In this document: positions 26,117 through 35,149 of the stretch, one piece after another
Layout of the letters: every line of letters starts with the position of its first letter
Numbering within the stretch: position 1 is the first letter of the stretch
Assembly (NCBI GenBank): GCA_023384355.1
Contig: JAHDWL010000001.1
Location: 284,085 to 330,021 of the forward strand
Source: Anaerolineae bacterium
GTDB lineage: Bacteria; Chloroflexota; Anaerolineae; Promineifilales; Promineifilaceae
Length of the DNA: 45,937 bases
Direction: 5' to 3'
The notes under the pieces: model-generated
Told to the model about the DNA's origin: nothing
Databases searched by the model: none
Seen by the model: only the letters and a program-made list of their open reading frames with translations
Position numbers and translations under genes: made by a program

Positions 26117-28129
26117 ATGCGTCGCTTTCTGCTTCCAACCCTTCTTTTCGTCGGGCTGGTTATCTTCGTCGCCGGCGTTCTGGCTGAAGATACGCCACCC
26201 GAACCGGCTAACCAGCCGATCGTAATCAATCCACCGGATAACTGGATAGGCGTGGAGATAAAGGTGACCGACCTGGTCCCTGTCCCGCGCATGCCCGATG
26301 CCGGCCCGGCCGCGGACCAGTGCAGCCAGGCGACTCCATTGCAACTCTCGTTCAGTCGCACGGCCGACGGGGGCGGCACGGTGACGAACCTGTTCACTCA
26401 GGAGGCGACCGACCCTGCTCTAAGTTGCATGTTCGGCATCCCGTCGAATCCCCAGGGCTATCGGACAGCCTGGTATCAACTGACCGCCGGGGATACGAGC
26501 GTCGTTACCATTACCACGGAAGGCACCGAGTACGACACAGTGGTGGGAGTGTTCACAGGACGTTGTGATTCGTTGCAATCGCTGGCCTGCAGCGATGATT
26601 TCCGCAGCTTCCAGTCCAGCGTAACCTTCAGCGTTCTTCGCAAGCAGACCTATTACATTGTGGTTGCCGACTACCATTCCGGCGCCGGGGCAGCAACGAT
26701 TTTGCAGTTATCGGCCGTCATGCGGGAAGGGGGCGCGAGATGGAGCCAGCAGACAAGCCTCCCCTTCGGTGGCGTTTCCCGTCATGCTTTTGTGAGTGAC
26801 GGGGCGGACATGTATGTGATTGGCGGGCAAACGAATATTAGAGGTATGGCCGAACTTACCAACAAGCTCCTCCGGTATAACGTGGGACTTGATCAATGGA
26901 CCGAGTTGGCTGACATCCCCGGAGACGGCCTGTCCAACACGACCGCCGTACGTCTGGGCAAGAAGATATTTCTGCCCGGCGGCTTTAACGGCGACACTTC
27001 CAATTACAGCAACAAGCATTGGGTATATGACATCGCGACCGATTTTTGGCAGGAGGCAGCTCCCGTGCCGGCCGCTTTGTTGCCCAGCGCGAAGATGTTC
27101 GCCTGGTCAGCCGGCGCGGCCGGACCTGGTGAGACATCCTACTACCTGTCCGGCGGCATCACAAGTTACCCTGCGCTTGATGTAGACGCGGTCGTACTGA
27201 ACAATACCTACCGTTACACGCCGGCTACGAACCAGTGGGAAGCCTTCCAGCCCATGACGGCTGCCCGCTATGCCCATACGTCCGCATGGATTTCACTGGC
27301 CAATCGCGGCTTGTGCGTGGCGGGTGGTCTGACTTCGGGCGAAGACGACGAGGGGGATCCGATCATTGTATTGTTGGCCAGCGGCGAATGCTACAACCCG
27401 GCTGCCGGTGGTGGATGGAGACAAACAGGAGAAATGAATTTCCCGCGTTACAACGCCGGTAGCGCGGTCGGTCCTGATGGACGCTGGTACGTCTTCGGCG
27501 GCCTGGATGAGGCCGGTGGCGTGCCGGAAACCGAGGTTTATGATCCGATCACGAATAGCTGGCAGGTCCTGGGCGGCGAGTTTAGCCTGGGCGGATTGCC
27601 GCAAAATCCTGCCCGGGATTGGCCGCGTGGGGCATTTTCAGGCGGGAATTTATTTGTTTTCGGCGGCAATACGCCGCCCAGCGAGCAAAGAGTGATTTCT
27701 TCGGTCGATATGTTGTCGGTTTCACCGCAATACCCGCGAGCAGCGAACACGTTATTGATCCCCATGGCTACGGCAGGAGGGTTGCCGAATCTGTTGGAAA
27801 TGGCTTTGCCGCTGGGATTCAACAGCGAGACAAGCGGCAATTTTTCGGTTTCAACCCAGTTTTTCAACCCATACTATTTCGACTGGCCGTCCTTTGGTCG
27901 AGCAAAAGTCCTGCTCAGCAATATCCCCGCCAACAGCAATTTCAATATATCCGTTTATGACTCGCAAAAGGTGTTGCGTGGCCGGGGAAACACCACGCTT
28001 TATGGCGGACAAAAAGAGGTGTCGGTGACACTCGCGCCGGGCCGCTATTACGTAGTCGTAGAGCGCATTTTCCCCAAGGACCTGGCCGACCCGGCTGGTG
28101 TATACCGTCTGTTATTGACTGGAGGGTGA
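26117..28129 (+). CDS. Secreted PPC-like and Kelch-repeat protein
   Basis: About 670 residues from the ATG at 26117; upstream codons in frame from a GTG lack a ribosome site. The signal peptide MRRFLLPTLLFVGLV ends at VLA before EDTPPE. Next is a PPC-like beta-sandwich (CSQATPLQL, YDTVVGVFTGRC, SLACSDDF, YYIVVADY; about 60-200), then Kelch repeats (about 210-540) with paired glycine and W/Y motifs such as MYVIGGQ, LRYNVGLDQWTEL, WYVFGGLD and YDPITNSWQVL, probably one six- or seven-bladed propeller. The last part is a beta domain ending YYVVVERIF. It is exported; its ligand is unknown. A TATTAT -10 (26101-26106) ends ten bases before the ATG, so the leader would be very short. Confidence 0.88.
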   Translation: MRRFLLPTLLFVGLVIFVAGVLAEDTPPEPANQPIVINPPDNWIGVEIKVTDLVPVPRMPDAGPAADQCSQATPLQLSFSRTADGGGTVTNLFTQEATDPALSCMFGIPSNPQGYRTAWYQLTAGDTSVVTITTEGTEYDTVVGVFTGRCDSLQSLACSDDFRSFQSSVTFSVLRKQTYYIVVADYHSGAGAATILQLSAVMREGGARWSQQTSLPFGGVSRHAFVSDGADMYVIGGQTNIRGMAELTNKLLRYNVGLDQWTELADIPGDGLSNTTAVRLGKKIFLPGGFNGDTSNYSNKHWVYDIATDFWQEAAPVPAALLPSAKMFAWSAGAAGPGETSYYLSGGITSYPALDVDAVVLNNTYRYTPATNQWEAFQPMTAARYAHTSAWISLANRGLCVAGGLTSGEDDEGDPIIVLLASGECYNPAAGGGWRQTGEMNFPRYNAGSAVGPDGRWYVFGGLDEAGGVPETEVYDPITNSWQVLGGEFSLGGLPQNPARDWPRGAFSGGNLFVFGGNTPPSEQRVISSVDMLSVSPQYPRAANTLLIPMATAGGLPNLLEMALPLGFNSETSGNFSVSTQFFNPYYFDWPSFGRAKVLLSNIPANSNFNISVYDSQKVLRGRGNTTLYGGQKEVSVTLAPGRYYVVVERIFPKDLADPAGVYRLLLTGG

Positions 28130-28135
28130 TCCTCC
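28121..28135 (+). other. Small hairpin over the Kelch-gene stop
   Basis: GGAGG (28121-28125), loop GTGAT, CCTCC (28131-28135). It includes the TGA stop of the Kelch gene and pairs up the only Shine-Dalgarno-like sequence ahead of sbcD. It may be chance or may lower sbcD translation. Confidence 0.35.
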
Positions 28136-28149
28136 GCCAGAAACCGCCC

Positions 28150-29412
28150 ATGTCTGTTCGCATCCTTCATTTTGCCGATGCACATATTGATATTGCCAAT
28201 TACGGCCGCCACGACCCGGAGACGGGTCTACCTTACCGCGTTGAAGATTTCCTGAAGTCACTCGATCAGATCGTGGACACCGCGATCGAGGAGCGGGTTG
28301 ATCTGGTCATCTTCGCCGGTGATGCCTACAAGGATCGGAACCCGCAACCAACTTTCCAGCGTGCCTGGGGCGAACGTATGATGCGCCTCTCGCGGGCGGG
28401 AATACCGACGCTCTTGCTGATAGGGAACCATGATGTCGGTCCGGCTGAGTACCGCGCCCATACCCTCCAGGAATATTCGACCCTGGCCGTACCCCATATT
28501 TTTGTTGCCGATACGATCAAGCTCTGGGGGCCGGAAGAGCTTGGTGCGCCGGTGCAGGTGTTGACGTTGCCCTGGGTAACGCGGAGCAGGTTTCTTGCGC
28601 GAAATGATACGGCCGGCAAGACTTCTGAGGAGATTAATCAGATTATTCTGGATCGAATTGGAAAAAGCTTCGCAGAGACGCTTGCTACCAAGATTGATCC
28701 AAAACTGCCGTTGATTCTGACCGCCCATGCCAGCATAGGAGGCGCGACCTACGGCAGCGAGCGATTGGTGATGCTCGGCCGCGATATGGTGATTGGCAAG
28801 GTATTGGTCACCGATCCGCACTTCGATTATGTCGCCCTGGGGCATATTCATAAACATCAGATGGTGAATGAACGGCCGCCGGTAGTCTATTCCGGCTCAA
28901 TCGAGCGCATTGATTTTGGCGAATGGCGCGAGAAGAAGGGATTCGTGCTGGCTGATGTCTCTCGCGGCCATACCGAATGGCGCTTCATCGAACTGGATAC
29001 GCGCCCGTTTCATGACCGGTTGATTCGTTTGGAAGAGGCCGATGGGTTTATGGAAAAACTTGTTTCCTTGCTCCCCGAGTCTCACGAGGTGGTCGGAGCT
29101 ATCTGTCGCCTGCGACTGGAATATCCACACGAACTGGATGCGCTTCTCGATGAGAAGATAATCCGCGATCGTTATGCCGACGCCTTTGATCTGCGAATCA
29201 TCAAGAATCGCACGGGCACTCAGCAAGCGAAGCTGGGCGATCTCTTGGCCATGGAGTCTCTTGGCCCTTACGAGCTCCTCCAGCACTACTGGCGCTCCAG
29301 GAACCAAACCGACGCCGAAATTGAGGAGTTGCTGACGCTTGCCGGGGACGTCCTGGCTATTCACTCCCCCACAGGCAAGATATCTCCGGAGAATCCAGTC
29401 GCCGGTACGTAG
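28150..29412 (+). CDS. sbcD: DNA repair nuclease SbcD (Mre11 family)
   Basis: 420 residues from the ATG at 28150; a GTG eight codons earlier adds no conserved sequence. All Mre11 phosphoesterase motifs are present near the N-terminus: HFADAHID (metal ligands D10 and H12), FAGDAYKDRNP, GNHDVGP with the catalytic His, TAHASIG and LGHIHKHQ. It is the manganese nuclease of the SbcCD complex, which opens hairpin and protein-blocked DNA ends in an ATP-dependent way with SbcC. The sbcC ATG follows the stop by two bases. The C-terminal helices (about 330-400) should dock on the SbcC coiled coil. Confidence 0.95.
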   Translation: MSVRILHFADAHIDIANYGRHDPETGLPYRVEDFLKSLDQIVDTAIEERVDLVIFAGDAYKDRNPQPTFQRAWGERMMRLSRAGIPTLLLIGNHDVGPAEYRAHTLQEYSTLAVPHIFVADTIKLWGPEELGAPVQVLTLPWVTRSRFLARNDTAGKTSEEINQIILDRIGKSFAETLATKIDPKLPLILTAHASIGGATYGSERLVMLGRDMVIGKVLVTDPHFDYVALGHIHKHQMVNERPPVVYSGSIERIDFGEWREKKGFVLADVSRGHTEWRFIELDTRPFHDRLIRLEEADGFMEKLVSLLPESHEVVGAICRLRLEYPHELDALLDEKIIRDRYADAFDLRIIKNRTGTQQAKLGDLLAMESLGPYELLQHYWRSRNQTDAEIEELLTLAGDVLAIHSPTGKISPENPVAGT

Positions 29413-29414
29413 TT

Positions 29415-32400
29415 ATGATTCCCCTGCATCTCACGCTTCGTAACTTCCTTTCTTATCGCGAGGCTGCCGAGCTGGACTTCTCCGGCATTCAATTGGCCTG
29501 CATCACCGGTCAGAACGGTGCGGGAAAAAGCACCATTCTGGACGGCATCACCTGGGCACTTTTCGGCAAGAGTCGTGTGAAGAGCGATGATGACATCGTT
29601 AACAGAATCGCCGTGCGGAATGGCGCGGCGGCTGAAGTTGAATTCATTTTCGAGCTTGAAGGCGCGATTTATCGGATTATTCGACGCAAGGTCGCAGGCA
29701 AAACGAGCGAGCTTGAATTTCATGCGCGTGTCATGGGGGACGGCAGCGAACAATGGAAGGTAAGGACTGAGGCAAAAGTCAGGGAGACCCAGGCAGAGAT
29801 AGAAAAACTCCTCCGGATGAACTACGACGTCTTCACCAACGCCAGTTTTCTTTTGCAGGGGAAGGCCGACGAGTTCACCACGAAAACGCCCGACAAACGC
29901 AAGGAAATTCTGGCCGAAATATTGGGTGTTAGCCTTTGGGATTCATACAAGGAATTGGCGACGGAGCGACGGAAGGAGACTGAAAGCGAAGTCAATGCCG
30001 TCGATCGCCGCCTGGCCGAGGTCGATTCGGAGCTTTCCCAGGAGGAAGAACTAGCCCGTGCCCTTGAATTGGCCGAAGCCCGGGTGAAGACTCTTGCAGC
30101 CGAGCGGGACCGTCAGGACGCTCTCGTGATCGTCGCGCGAAAAAACAAGACGATGGCTGATCTGCAAAACGAGACACTACGCCGCCTTAAGGCGGATCTG
30201 GCGGAATCCTCGCGTGAGCTGGAGCGCATCAACGCCACATATGCCCAAAGGCGTTCAGATTTGGAGACTCACCAGGCACTCATCGACCGTCACGACGCTA
30301 TCGAAGCTGATTACAAAGCCTGGCAAGTTGCCGACGCGGAATTCGCCGGGTGGCAAGAGAAGGCGGAACAATACAGCGTTGTGGAGCGGGAGCGGCATCC
30401 GCTGGAAATGATGATTGCCCGGATGGAGACGGAACTGCAACAGCGATTACGGGATCTCGAAGTCCGGCAATCGCGCGCCGAGCAGGCTCGCGCCGAATTG
30501 ATCGGGCTACGAGTGGCGTTGCAGGACCATCAGGAACAATTGGTCACGCTGCAGAAACGCGCGGCCGAGGTCGCCGCGGATGAGCAAGCCTGGCAGTACG
30601 CACAGGCCGAAACTACTCGTATTGCCAACGACCGTAAACTGTGGTCGCAAGAGCTTGCCCAACTGGAAACCAGGTCAAACCAGATTATAAAACTGGAGCG
30701 AGAGCTGGAGCAGGCTACTGCAAACAGACTGGTCGCGGAAAAAGCGCACACTCAGGCGCTTGCCGAATTGGCATCACTGGCCGAACAACGCGACAGGCAG
30801 GCGGAAAAGAAAGCCGAGAAGGCGGGACTGGAGGGTGAGCAGACTCGATTGCATGCAGAGGCGAATGATATCAAGGCTCTACTGAACAAAATGGAGTCCG
30901 ACACCGAACAGGAATGCCCTCTGTGCGGTCAGCCGCTAACTGCCGACCATCGGCAGACGGTTATTGCTCAACTAAAGGCTGATGGCGCAGACCGTGGAAA
31001 TCAATATCGCCGTAACAAAACTGCCATTAGCGCGCTTGAGAACGAAATCAGCGAGCTGGACAAAACATTGCGCCAACAGGCGTGGCTGGAAAAAGAGAAG
31101 GCTGAAAGACAAGCGAACCTGGCTCGAATCGATGCGCGTCTTATAGATATCGAGAACCATCTCGTGACCTGGCGTGGTGGCGAGGAGATTCGCCGTATAG
31201 CTGAGTTAAAAGCGTGGCTTGCCGATGACACCACCCAGAGAGCTTTGGCGGCGCAGATCGAGTCACTCAAATCTGCAGCGGAGACCGCCCGGAAACTCAA
31301 CCTGGAGGCCCACCAAATTTCAAATCTGATTACCCGGGATGAAACGCGCATAGAAGAACTGGAGCGTGTTCGCCGGGACTGGGAGCAACGGGATCGCCCG
31401 GCTCTTGAGGAAACCAATCGCTTATTGGTCACCAGGGCCTTCGCCGCGACGGAAAGAGAAAGCCTGACCAGACTTGAAGAGCGTTTGGCCATGATTGGCC
31501 ATGACCCGAATGCGCTGGTCGCGGCCAGGGAGCGGCGGGCAAAGCTGGCGACCGCGCCACAGCAGCACCAGCAATTACTCCAGGCCGAGGCTGCGGTGAA
31601 GCCGCTGATCGATAGCCTGGCTGATCTCACTCAACAGCAGGATCGAGCGACCGCTCGCTCCGCTGATTTGAACGAACAGGTTGAGAAATCCGCCCATCTC
31701 CTCCGGGAACTCGAAACCGATACTGCCGACTTGCCGGCGGCTGAGGCTGAGTTGCGGCGGTTGCGCGAGGAGGTTGTCCTTGCCGATCGATCGGCTGAGG
31801 GTGCGCGGCAGCGGGTCAGCGTTCTCGCTGTTCGCCGCGAGGATCGCCGCGGACTTGCCGCCGAGAGGACGAGACTTGCCCGTAGCGTGGGACTTCTGCG
31901 TCAATTGGAGGAGGCATGCGGCCGCAAGGGTGTGCAGGCGATGCTCATCGAGTCGGCGTTGCCGGAGATCGAAAATTACGCCAATGAGCTGCTCGATCGT
32001 CTGACTAGTGGCGATATGCGCGTGAGTTTTGAGACGCAGCGGCCGGGCAAGAGCCGCCAGGACAGCCTGATCGATACCCTCGACATCAGAATTTCTGACA
32101 GTACAGGCGAGCGACCCTATGAGAACTATAGTGGCGGTGAGAAGTTCAGGATCAATTTTGCTGTCCGGCTGGCGTTGTCGCAGGTTCTGGCCCATCGTGC
32201 TGGCGCGCGGTTGCAGTCGCTCGTGATCGACGAGGGATTCGGCAGCCAGGACCCGGAAGGGCGACAACGCCTCGTGGAAGCTATCAATGCGATTCAGGAT
32301 AAATTCGCCTGCATCCTGGTCATAACTCACATAGACGAACTACGGGATAAATTCCCGGCGCGAATAGACGTGGAGAAAACGCCTGCCGGCTCACGCCTGT

Positions 32401-32417
32401 CCGTTTTCACATTATGA
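29415..32417 (+). CDS. sbcC: DNA repair ATPase SbcC (Rad50 family)
   Basis: 1000 residues. The N-terminal ATPase lobe has Walker A GQNGAGKST at 32-40 and the Q-loop NASFLLQGKADEFT. Two long coiled-coil arms rich in A, E, L, Q and R (about 170-490 and 530-830) are joined by the zinc hook CPLC at 501-504. The C-terminal lobe has the signature YSGGEKFRI (905-913), Walker B LQSLVIDEGFGSQD and a DEFG-like D-loop, then VITHIDEL with the switch His. It clamps DNA ends and gates the SbcD nuclease. Rad50/SbcC proteins of this length are typical. It is the last gene of the unit; I see no clear terminator in the 98 bp after it. Confidence 0.95.
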   Translation: MIPLHLTLRNFLSYREAAELDFSGIQLACITGQNGAGKSTILDGITWALFGKSRVKSDDDIVNRIAVRNGAAAEVEFIFELEGAIYRIIRRKVAGKTSELEFHARVMGDGSEQWKVRTEAKVRETQAEIEKLLRMNYDVFTNASFLLQGKADEFTTKTPDKRKEILAEILGVSLWDSYKELATERRKETESEVNAVDRRLAEVDSELSQEEELARALELAEARVKTLAAERDRQDALVIVARKNKTMADLQNETLRRLKADLAESSRELERINATYAQRRSDLETHQALIDRHDAIEADYKAWQVADAEFAGWQEKAEQYSVVERERHPLEMMIARMETELQQRLRDLEVRQSRAEQARAELIGLRVALQDHQEQLVTLQKRAAEVAADEQAWQYAQAETTRIANDRKLWSQELAQLETRSNQIIKLERELEQATANRLVAEKAHTQALAELASLAEQRDRQAEKKAEKAGLEGEQTRLHAEANDIKALLNKMESDTEQECPLCGQPLTADHRQTVIAQLKADGADRGNQYRRNKTAISALENEISELDKTLRQQAWLEKEKAERQANLARIDARLIDIENHLVTWRGGEEIRRIAELKAWLADDTTQRALAAQIESLKSAAETARKLNLEAHQISNLITRDETRIEELERVRRDWEQRDRPALEETNRLLVTRAFAATERESLTRLEERLAMIGHDPNALVAARERRAKLATAPQQHQQLLQAEAAVKPLIDSLADLTQQQDRATARSADLNEQVEKSAHLLRELETDTADLPAAEAELRRLREEVVLADRSAEGARQRVSVLAVRREDRRGLAAERTRLARSVGLLRQLEEACGRKGVQAMLIESALPEIENYANELLDRLTSGDMRVSFETQRPGKSRQDSLIDTLDIRISDSTGERPYENYSGGEKFRINFAVRLALSQVLAHRAGARLQSLVIDEGFGSQDPEGRQRLVEAINAIQDKFACILVITHIDELRDKFPARIDVEKTPAGSRLSVFTL

Positions 32418-32515
32418 CTTTTGGGCGACAAAACGCAGTATAAACGTCGAGCTGTGCCCGATGCGATCACAACGCCGGACTGTTGCCCGACACATCCATT
32501 TGTAATATCAACGAA

Positions 32516-33133
32516 TCAGGTATAGAAATAACCGGTGGCGCGGAGACCGAACTGCACCATATCTCCCACGGCCTGTAACCGTTCCCTGTCAGTTTGGGCT
32601 GATGAGAGGACATGGAAGATTATCTCGTCGAACGCACCGGTCAGTGCTTCGGCCGTGCGACGGAGGTTTTGCGGCTCGATCTGGTTTTTCTCGAGGGCGG
32701 TCGTAAGCGGTCTTTGCCAGATTCGTATCAGCTTTTCGCGATACTCCGCCCGCTTCTCGGTCAGGGAGGGGACCGAGCCGACACCGCCGACCAGCAGGAG
32801 CTGCACTACTGCCGGCTCATAGAAAGCCACATTCACATAGGCTTGAATGGCAGCTTCCAGTTGTGCCGGCAGGGTGTTTCGACTGGCAATTGCCTGCTCG
32901 ATTGCCTGCAACAGGAAAGAGGCCGTTTCCTCGAAGAGATGGATGAATAACGTCTCTTTATCGGGGAAATAAAAATAAAAAGTGCCGATGGCGACATCGG
33001 CTTCCCGGACGATGTCACGTACTGTGGCGGCGTGATATCCCTTTTCCGCGAACACACGCACGGCGGCCTGCATCATGGCGGTCCGTTTGGCGTCCTTCTT
33101 GCGGCGAGTGGTATCTGTGCTCCGGTATGGCAT
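32516..33133 (-). CDS. TetR-family transcriptional regulator
   Basis: 205 residues from the ATG at 33133; an ATG six codons earlier lies inside the shared operator and the -10, so it is unlikely. The N-terminal TetR helix-turn-helix is clear: MMQAAVRVFAEKGYHAATVRDIVREADVAIGTFYFYFPDKETLF. The C-terminal helical ligand/dimer domain (about 60-205) shows no recognisable effector site. TetR proteins are usually repressors released by small molecules. It diverges from a MocR-type gene with only 28 bp between the starts, which includes an inverted repeat, so it probably regulates itself and that neighbour. Confidence 0.93.
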   Translation of the reverse strand: MPYRSTDTTRRKKDAKRTAMMQAAVRVFAEKGYHAATVRDIVREADVAIGTFYFYFPDKETLFIHLFEETASFLLQAIEQAIASRNTLPAQLEAAIQAYVNVAFYEPAVVQLLLVGGVGSVPSLTEKRAEYREKLIRIWQRPLTTALEKNQIEPQNLRRTAEALTGAFDEIIFHVLSSAQTDRERLQAVGDMVQFGLRATGYFYT

Positions 33134-33137
33134 GGCA

Positions 33138-33159
33138 ATTTCAGCTATCATACTGAAAT
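33138..33159. promoter_or_regulatory. Inverted repeat with symmetric -10, shared operator
   Basis: ATTTCAG (33138-33144) and CTGAAAT (33153-33159) form a perfect inverted repeat around the eight bases CTATCATA. The centre TATCATA reads TATCAT on the plus strand and TATGAT on the minus strand, so one TAnnnTA element can be the -10 of both genes. Leaders would be 0-10 bases long. A dimeric regulator on the repeat would cover both promoters. Confidence 0.55.
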
Positions 33160-33161
33160 AA

Positions 33162-34616
33162 ATGACGAGTCGCAACGTGGTCCATGTAAAGGTCGATAGA
33201 ACCGCGAAGGAACCGGTCAACCGGCAGGTCTACCGCCAGCTACGAGCGGCAATTCTCTCCGGCGAGTACCCGCCCGGCATGCGCTTGCCTTCGGAGCGAC
33301 AATTCGCGAGGGATGCAGGTGTCGGGAGGGTGACAATTGTCCGCGCCTTCGACCAGTTGGCGGCCGAGGGGTTTATCGAGAGCCGTGTCGGAGCCGGAAC
33401 ATTTGTAGCGGTCGAGATCCCTGATAACGTGCAGGATGGGCTAATCCGATTTCGGCCGCAACTGACTGAATGGGGGCAGCGAGTATTGGCGACAGGAACC
33501 AGGGAGGAACGGAGTTCTGAACTCGCCCGGCCCGAAATCGATTTTGGCTTCGGACGATCATTCGCCGAGAATTTTCCATACGATGTCTGGCGACGCCTGC
33601 TGAGCCGTTATCTCTCTACCGATGATGCCATGTTGTCGCGGTACGGATCAGCGGCGGGTTTTTATCCATTGCGGCAGGCGATTGCCGAATACCTCGTCCG
33701 CGCGAGGGGAGTGCGCTGTACCCCCGGAAACGTTGTTGTTGTCAGTGGTGCCCAGCAGGCTATCGACATTCTGGCCCGGCTGCTCCTGAAACCCGGGGAT
33801 GAGGTGTTGGTCGAGACACCGGGTTATCGTGATGCCTATGCATTATTCCAGCTCCACCAGGCGCGATTGACGGGTATGCCGGTCGATGACCAGGGGCTGC
33901 CTGCCGATGAAATCCCGGAGAAATGTCAGGCCCGGATTGTCTTTGTGACGCCTACGCACCAGTTTCCCAGAGGCGGCACCATGCCGCTCGCCCGGCGGTT
34001 GGCTTTACTTGCCTGGGCACGAACGCGGGGAGCGGTCATCATCGAAGACGACTATGATGGCGATTTGCGCTATGAAGGCAGTTCGCTCGCGGCTTTACAG
34101 GGTGTGGATGAAGATGGCCGCGTGGTCTATTTGGGTACATTTTCAAAGGTTTTGTTCCCGGCCTTGCGTCTGGGGTATCTGGTATTGCCCGATTCGCTGA
34201 TAGCGCCATTTACCCAGGCGAAAGAACTAGTCGATCGGGGCGCGCCTACCCTGACGCAAGCCGCGGTGGCGGACTTTCTGACCGAGGGGCATTTTGAGCG
34301 GCATCTTCGTCACCTGCGCCGGTTATACGGGGAAAAGCGCGCCACCCTGGTCCAGGCGCTGGAAGATGTGCTTGAGGATCGTGTGCGTTTTTCGCCTGTT
34401 GCCGCCGGGTTGCACGTCATGATTCATCTCGACCCCGGAATTGATGAATTGACACTGGCGCACCGGGCGGCCGAGCGAGGTGTGCGCATCTATCCCGGCG
34501 CACCCTATCACCTGGAGCGACCGGCACCTCCGTCGATCCTCCTTGGCTTCAGCGGACTTAGTGACGTCGACATTATTGAGGGCGTCCGGCGGCTCGCGGC
34601 CGCCTGGCCGGATTGA
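33162..34616 (+). CDS. MocR/PdxR-family regulator (GntR helix-turn-helix plus aminotransferase domain)
   Basis: 484 residues. A winged helix-turn-helix (about 10-80: VNRQVYRQLRAAILSGEY, LPSERQFARDAGVGRVTIVRAF) is linked to a class I aminotransferase fold (about 110-480). The pyridoxal phosphate lysine is in YLGTFSKVLFPALRLGYLVLP, and VIIEDDYDGDLRYEG holds the cofactor-pairing aspartate. Members bind pyridoxal phosphate and act as transcription factors for vitamin B6, GABA or taurine pathways rather than as free enzymes. No such pathway gene lies next to it, so its target is open. The start ATG is ten bases after a TATCAT -10. Confidence 0.94.
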   Translation: MTSRNVVHVKVDRTAKEPVNRQVYRQLRAAILSGEYPPGMRLPSERQFARDAGVGRVTIVRAFDQLAAEGFIESRVGAGTFVAVEIPDNVQDGLIRFRPQLTEWGQRVLATGTREERSSELARPEIDFGFGRSFAENFPYDVWRRLLSRYLSTDDAMLSRYGSAAGFYPLRQAIAEYLVRARGVRCTPGNVVVVSGAQQAIDILARLLLKPGDEVLVETPGYRDAYALFQLHQARLTGMPVDDQGLPADEIPEKCQARIVFVTPTHQFPRGGTMPLARRLALLAWARTRGAVIIEDDYDGDLRYEGSSLAALQGVDEDGRVVYLGTFSKVLFPALRLGYLVLPDSLIAPFTQAKELVDRGAPTLTQAAVADFLTEGHFERHLRHLRRLYGEKRATLVQALEDVLEDRVRFSPVAAGLHVMIHLDPGIDELTLAHRAAERGVRIYPGAPYHLERPAPPSILLGFSGLSDVDIIEGVRRLAAAWPD

Positions 34617-34629
34617 GGTCGTTTCCCGT

Positions 34630-35148
34630 CTAAATCAGCCAGCTGCCCTCCAGCTGAAGAAGCCATGCCTTTGTCTCGATGCCGCCTCGCGCTCCATAGC
34701 CGTGCAGTTTGCCGTCCGCGCCCAGGACACGATGGCAGGGGATGATGATGGGAATCGGGTTTGTGGCATTTGCCCGACCCACCGCGCGCATGGCTCCCGG
34801 CCGTCCAATCGCCTCGGCAATTGCCCGGTAGCTTGTAGTCCGGCCGTATGGGATGGCGAATACGTGTTCAAGCACGTCAAGCTGAAAGGGTTTCAGGATT
34901 GACCAGTCGATTGGTGTGAGGAACTCCCGCAGTTCTCCACGAAAATATGCGTCCAGCTCTACGAGTGCGCCTGATATGACTGGTCCCGGATCGTCGAAAA
35001 ATTCCACCGCCTCACCGGTGAGTCGGGCTATCTCGGAAATGAATTGCTGTTCGTCATCCCAAAGGCTCACGCCGACGAGGCCGCTATCGGATGCGGCGAC
35101 CCATATTGTGCCGATCGGCGTGTTTTCCAGCTTGCCGATTGTCGTCAT
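34630..35148 (-). CDS. ogt: O6-methylguanine-DNA methyltransferase
   Basis: 172 residues from the ATG at 35148, one base after the stop of the methyltransferase gene ahead of it (TAACATG); the open frame further upstream belongs to that overlapping region. The acceptor Cys138 is in the hallmark IPCHRV, preceded by PYGRTTSYRAIAEAIGRPGAMRAVGRANATN, the DNA-reading helix-turn-helix with the arginine finger. The protein takes the alkyl group from O6-alkylguanine onto its own cysteine, once per molecule. It is the third gene of a minus-strand operon and convergent with the MocR gene (13 bp between stops). Confidence 0.95.
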   Translation of the reverse strand: MTTIGKLENTPIGTIWVAASDSGLVGVSLWDDEQQFISEIARLTGEAVEFFDDPGPVISGALVELDAYFRGELREFLTPIDWSILKPFQLDVLEHVFAIPYGRTTSYRAIAEAIGRPGAMRAVGRANATNPIPIIIPCHRVLGADGKLHGYGARGGIETKAWLLQLEGSWLI

Positions 35149-35149
35149 G

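Noticed and set aside
28150-32417. sbcDC as part of an anti-phage system
   Set aside because: Both genes have standard repair-complex features and length, and no accompanying nuclease or restriction gene is nearby.
32418-32515. Possible terminator or small RNA after sbcC
   Set aside because: I found no stem with a T run and no other conserved signal in these 98 bp.
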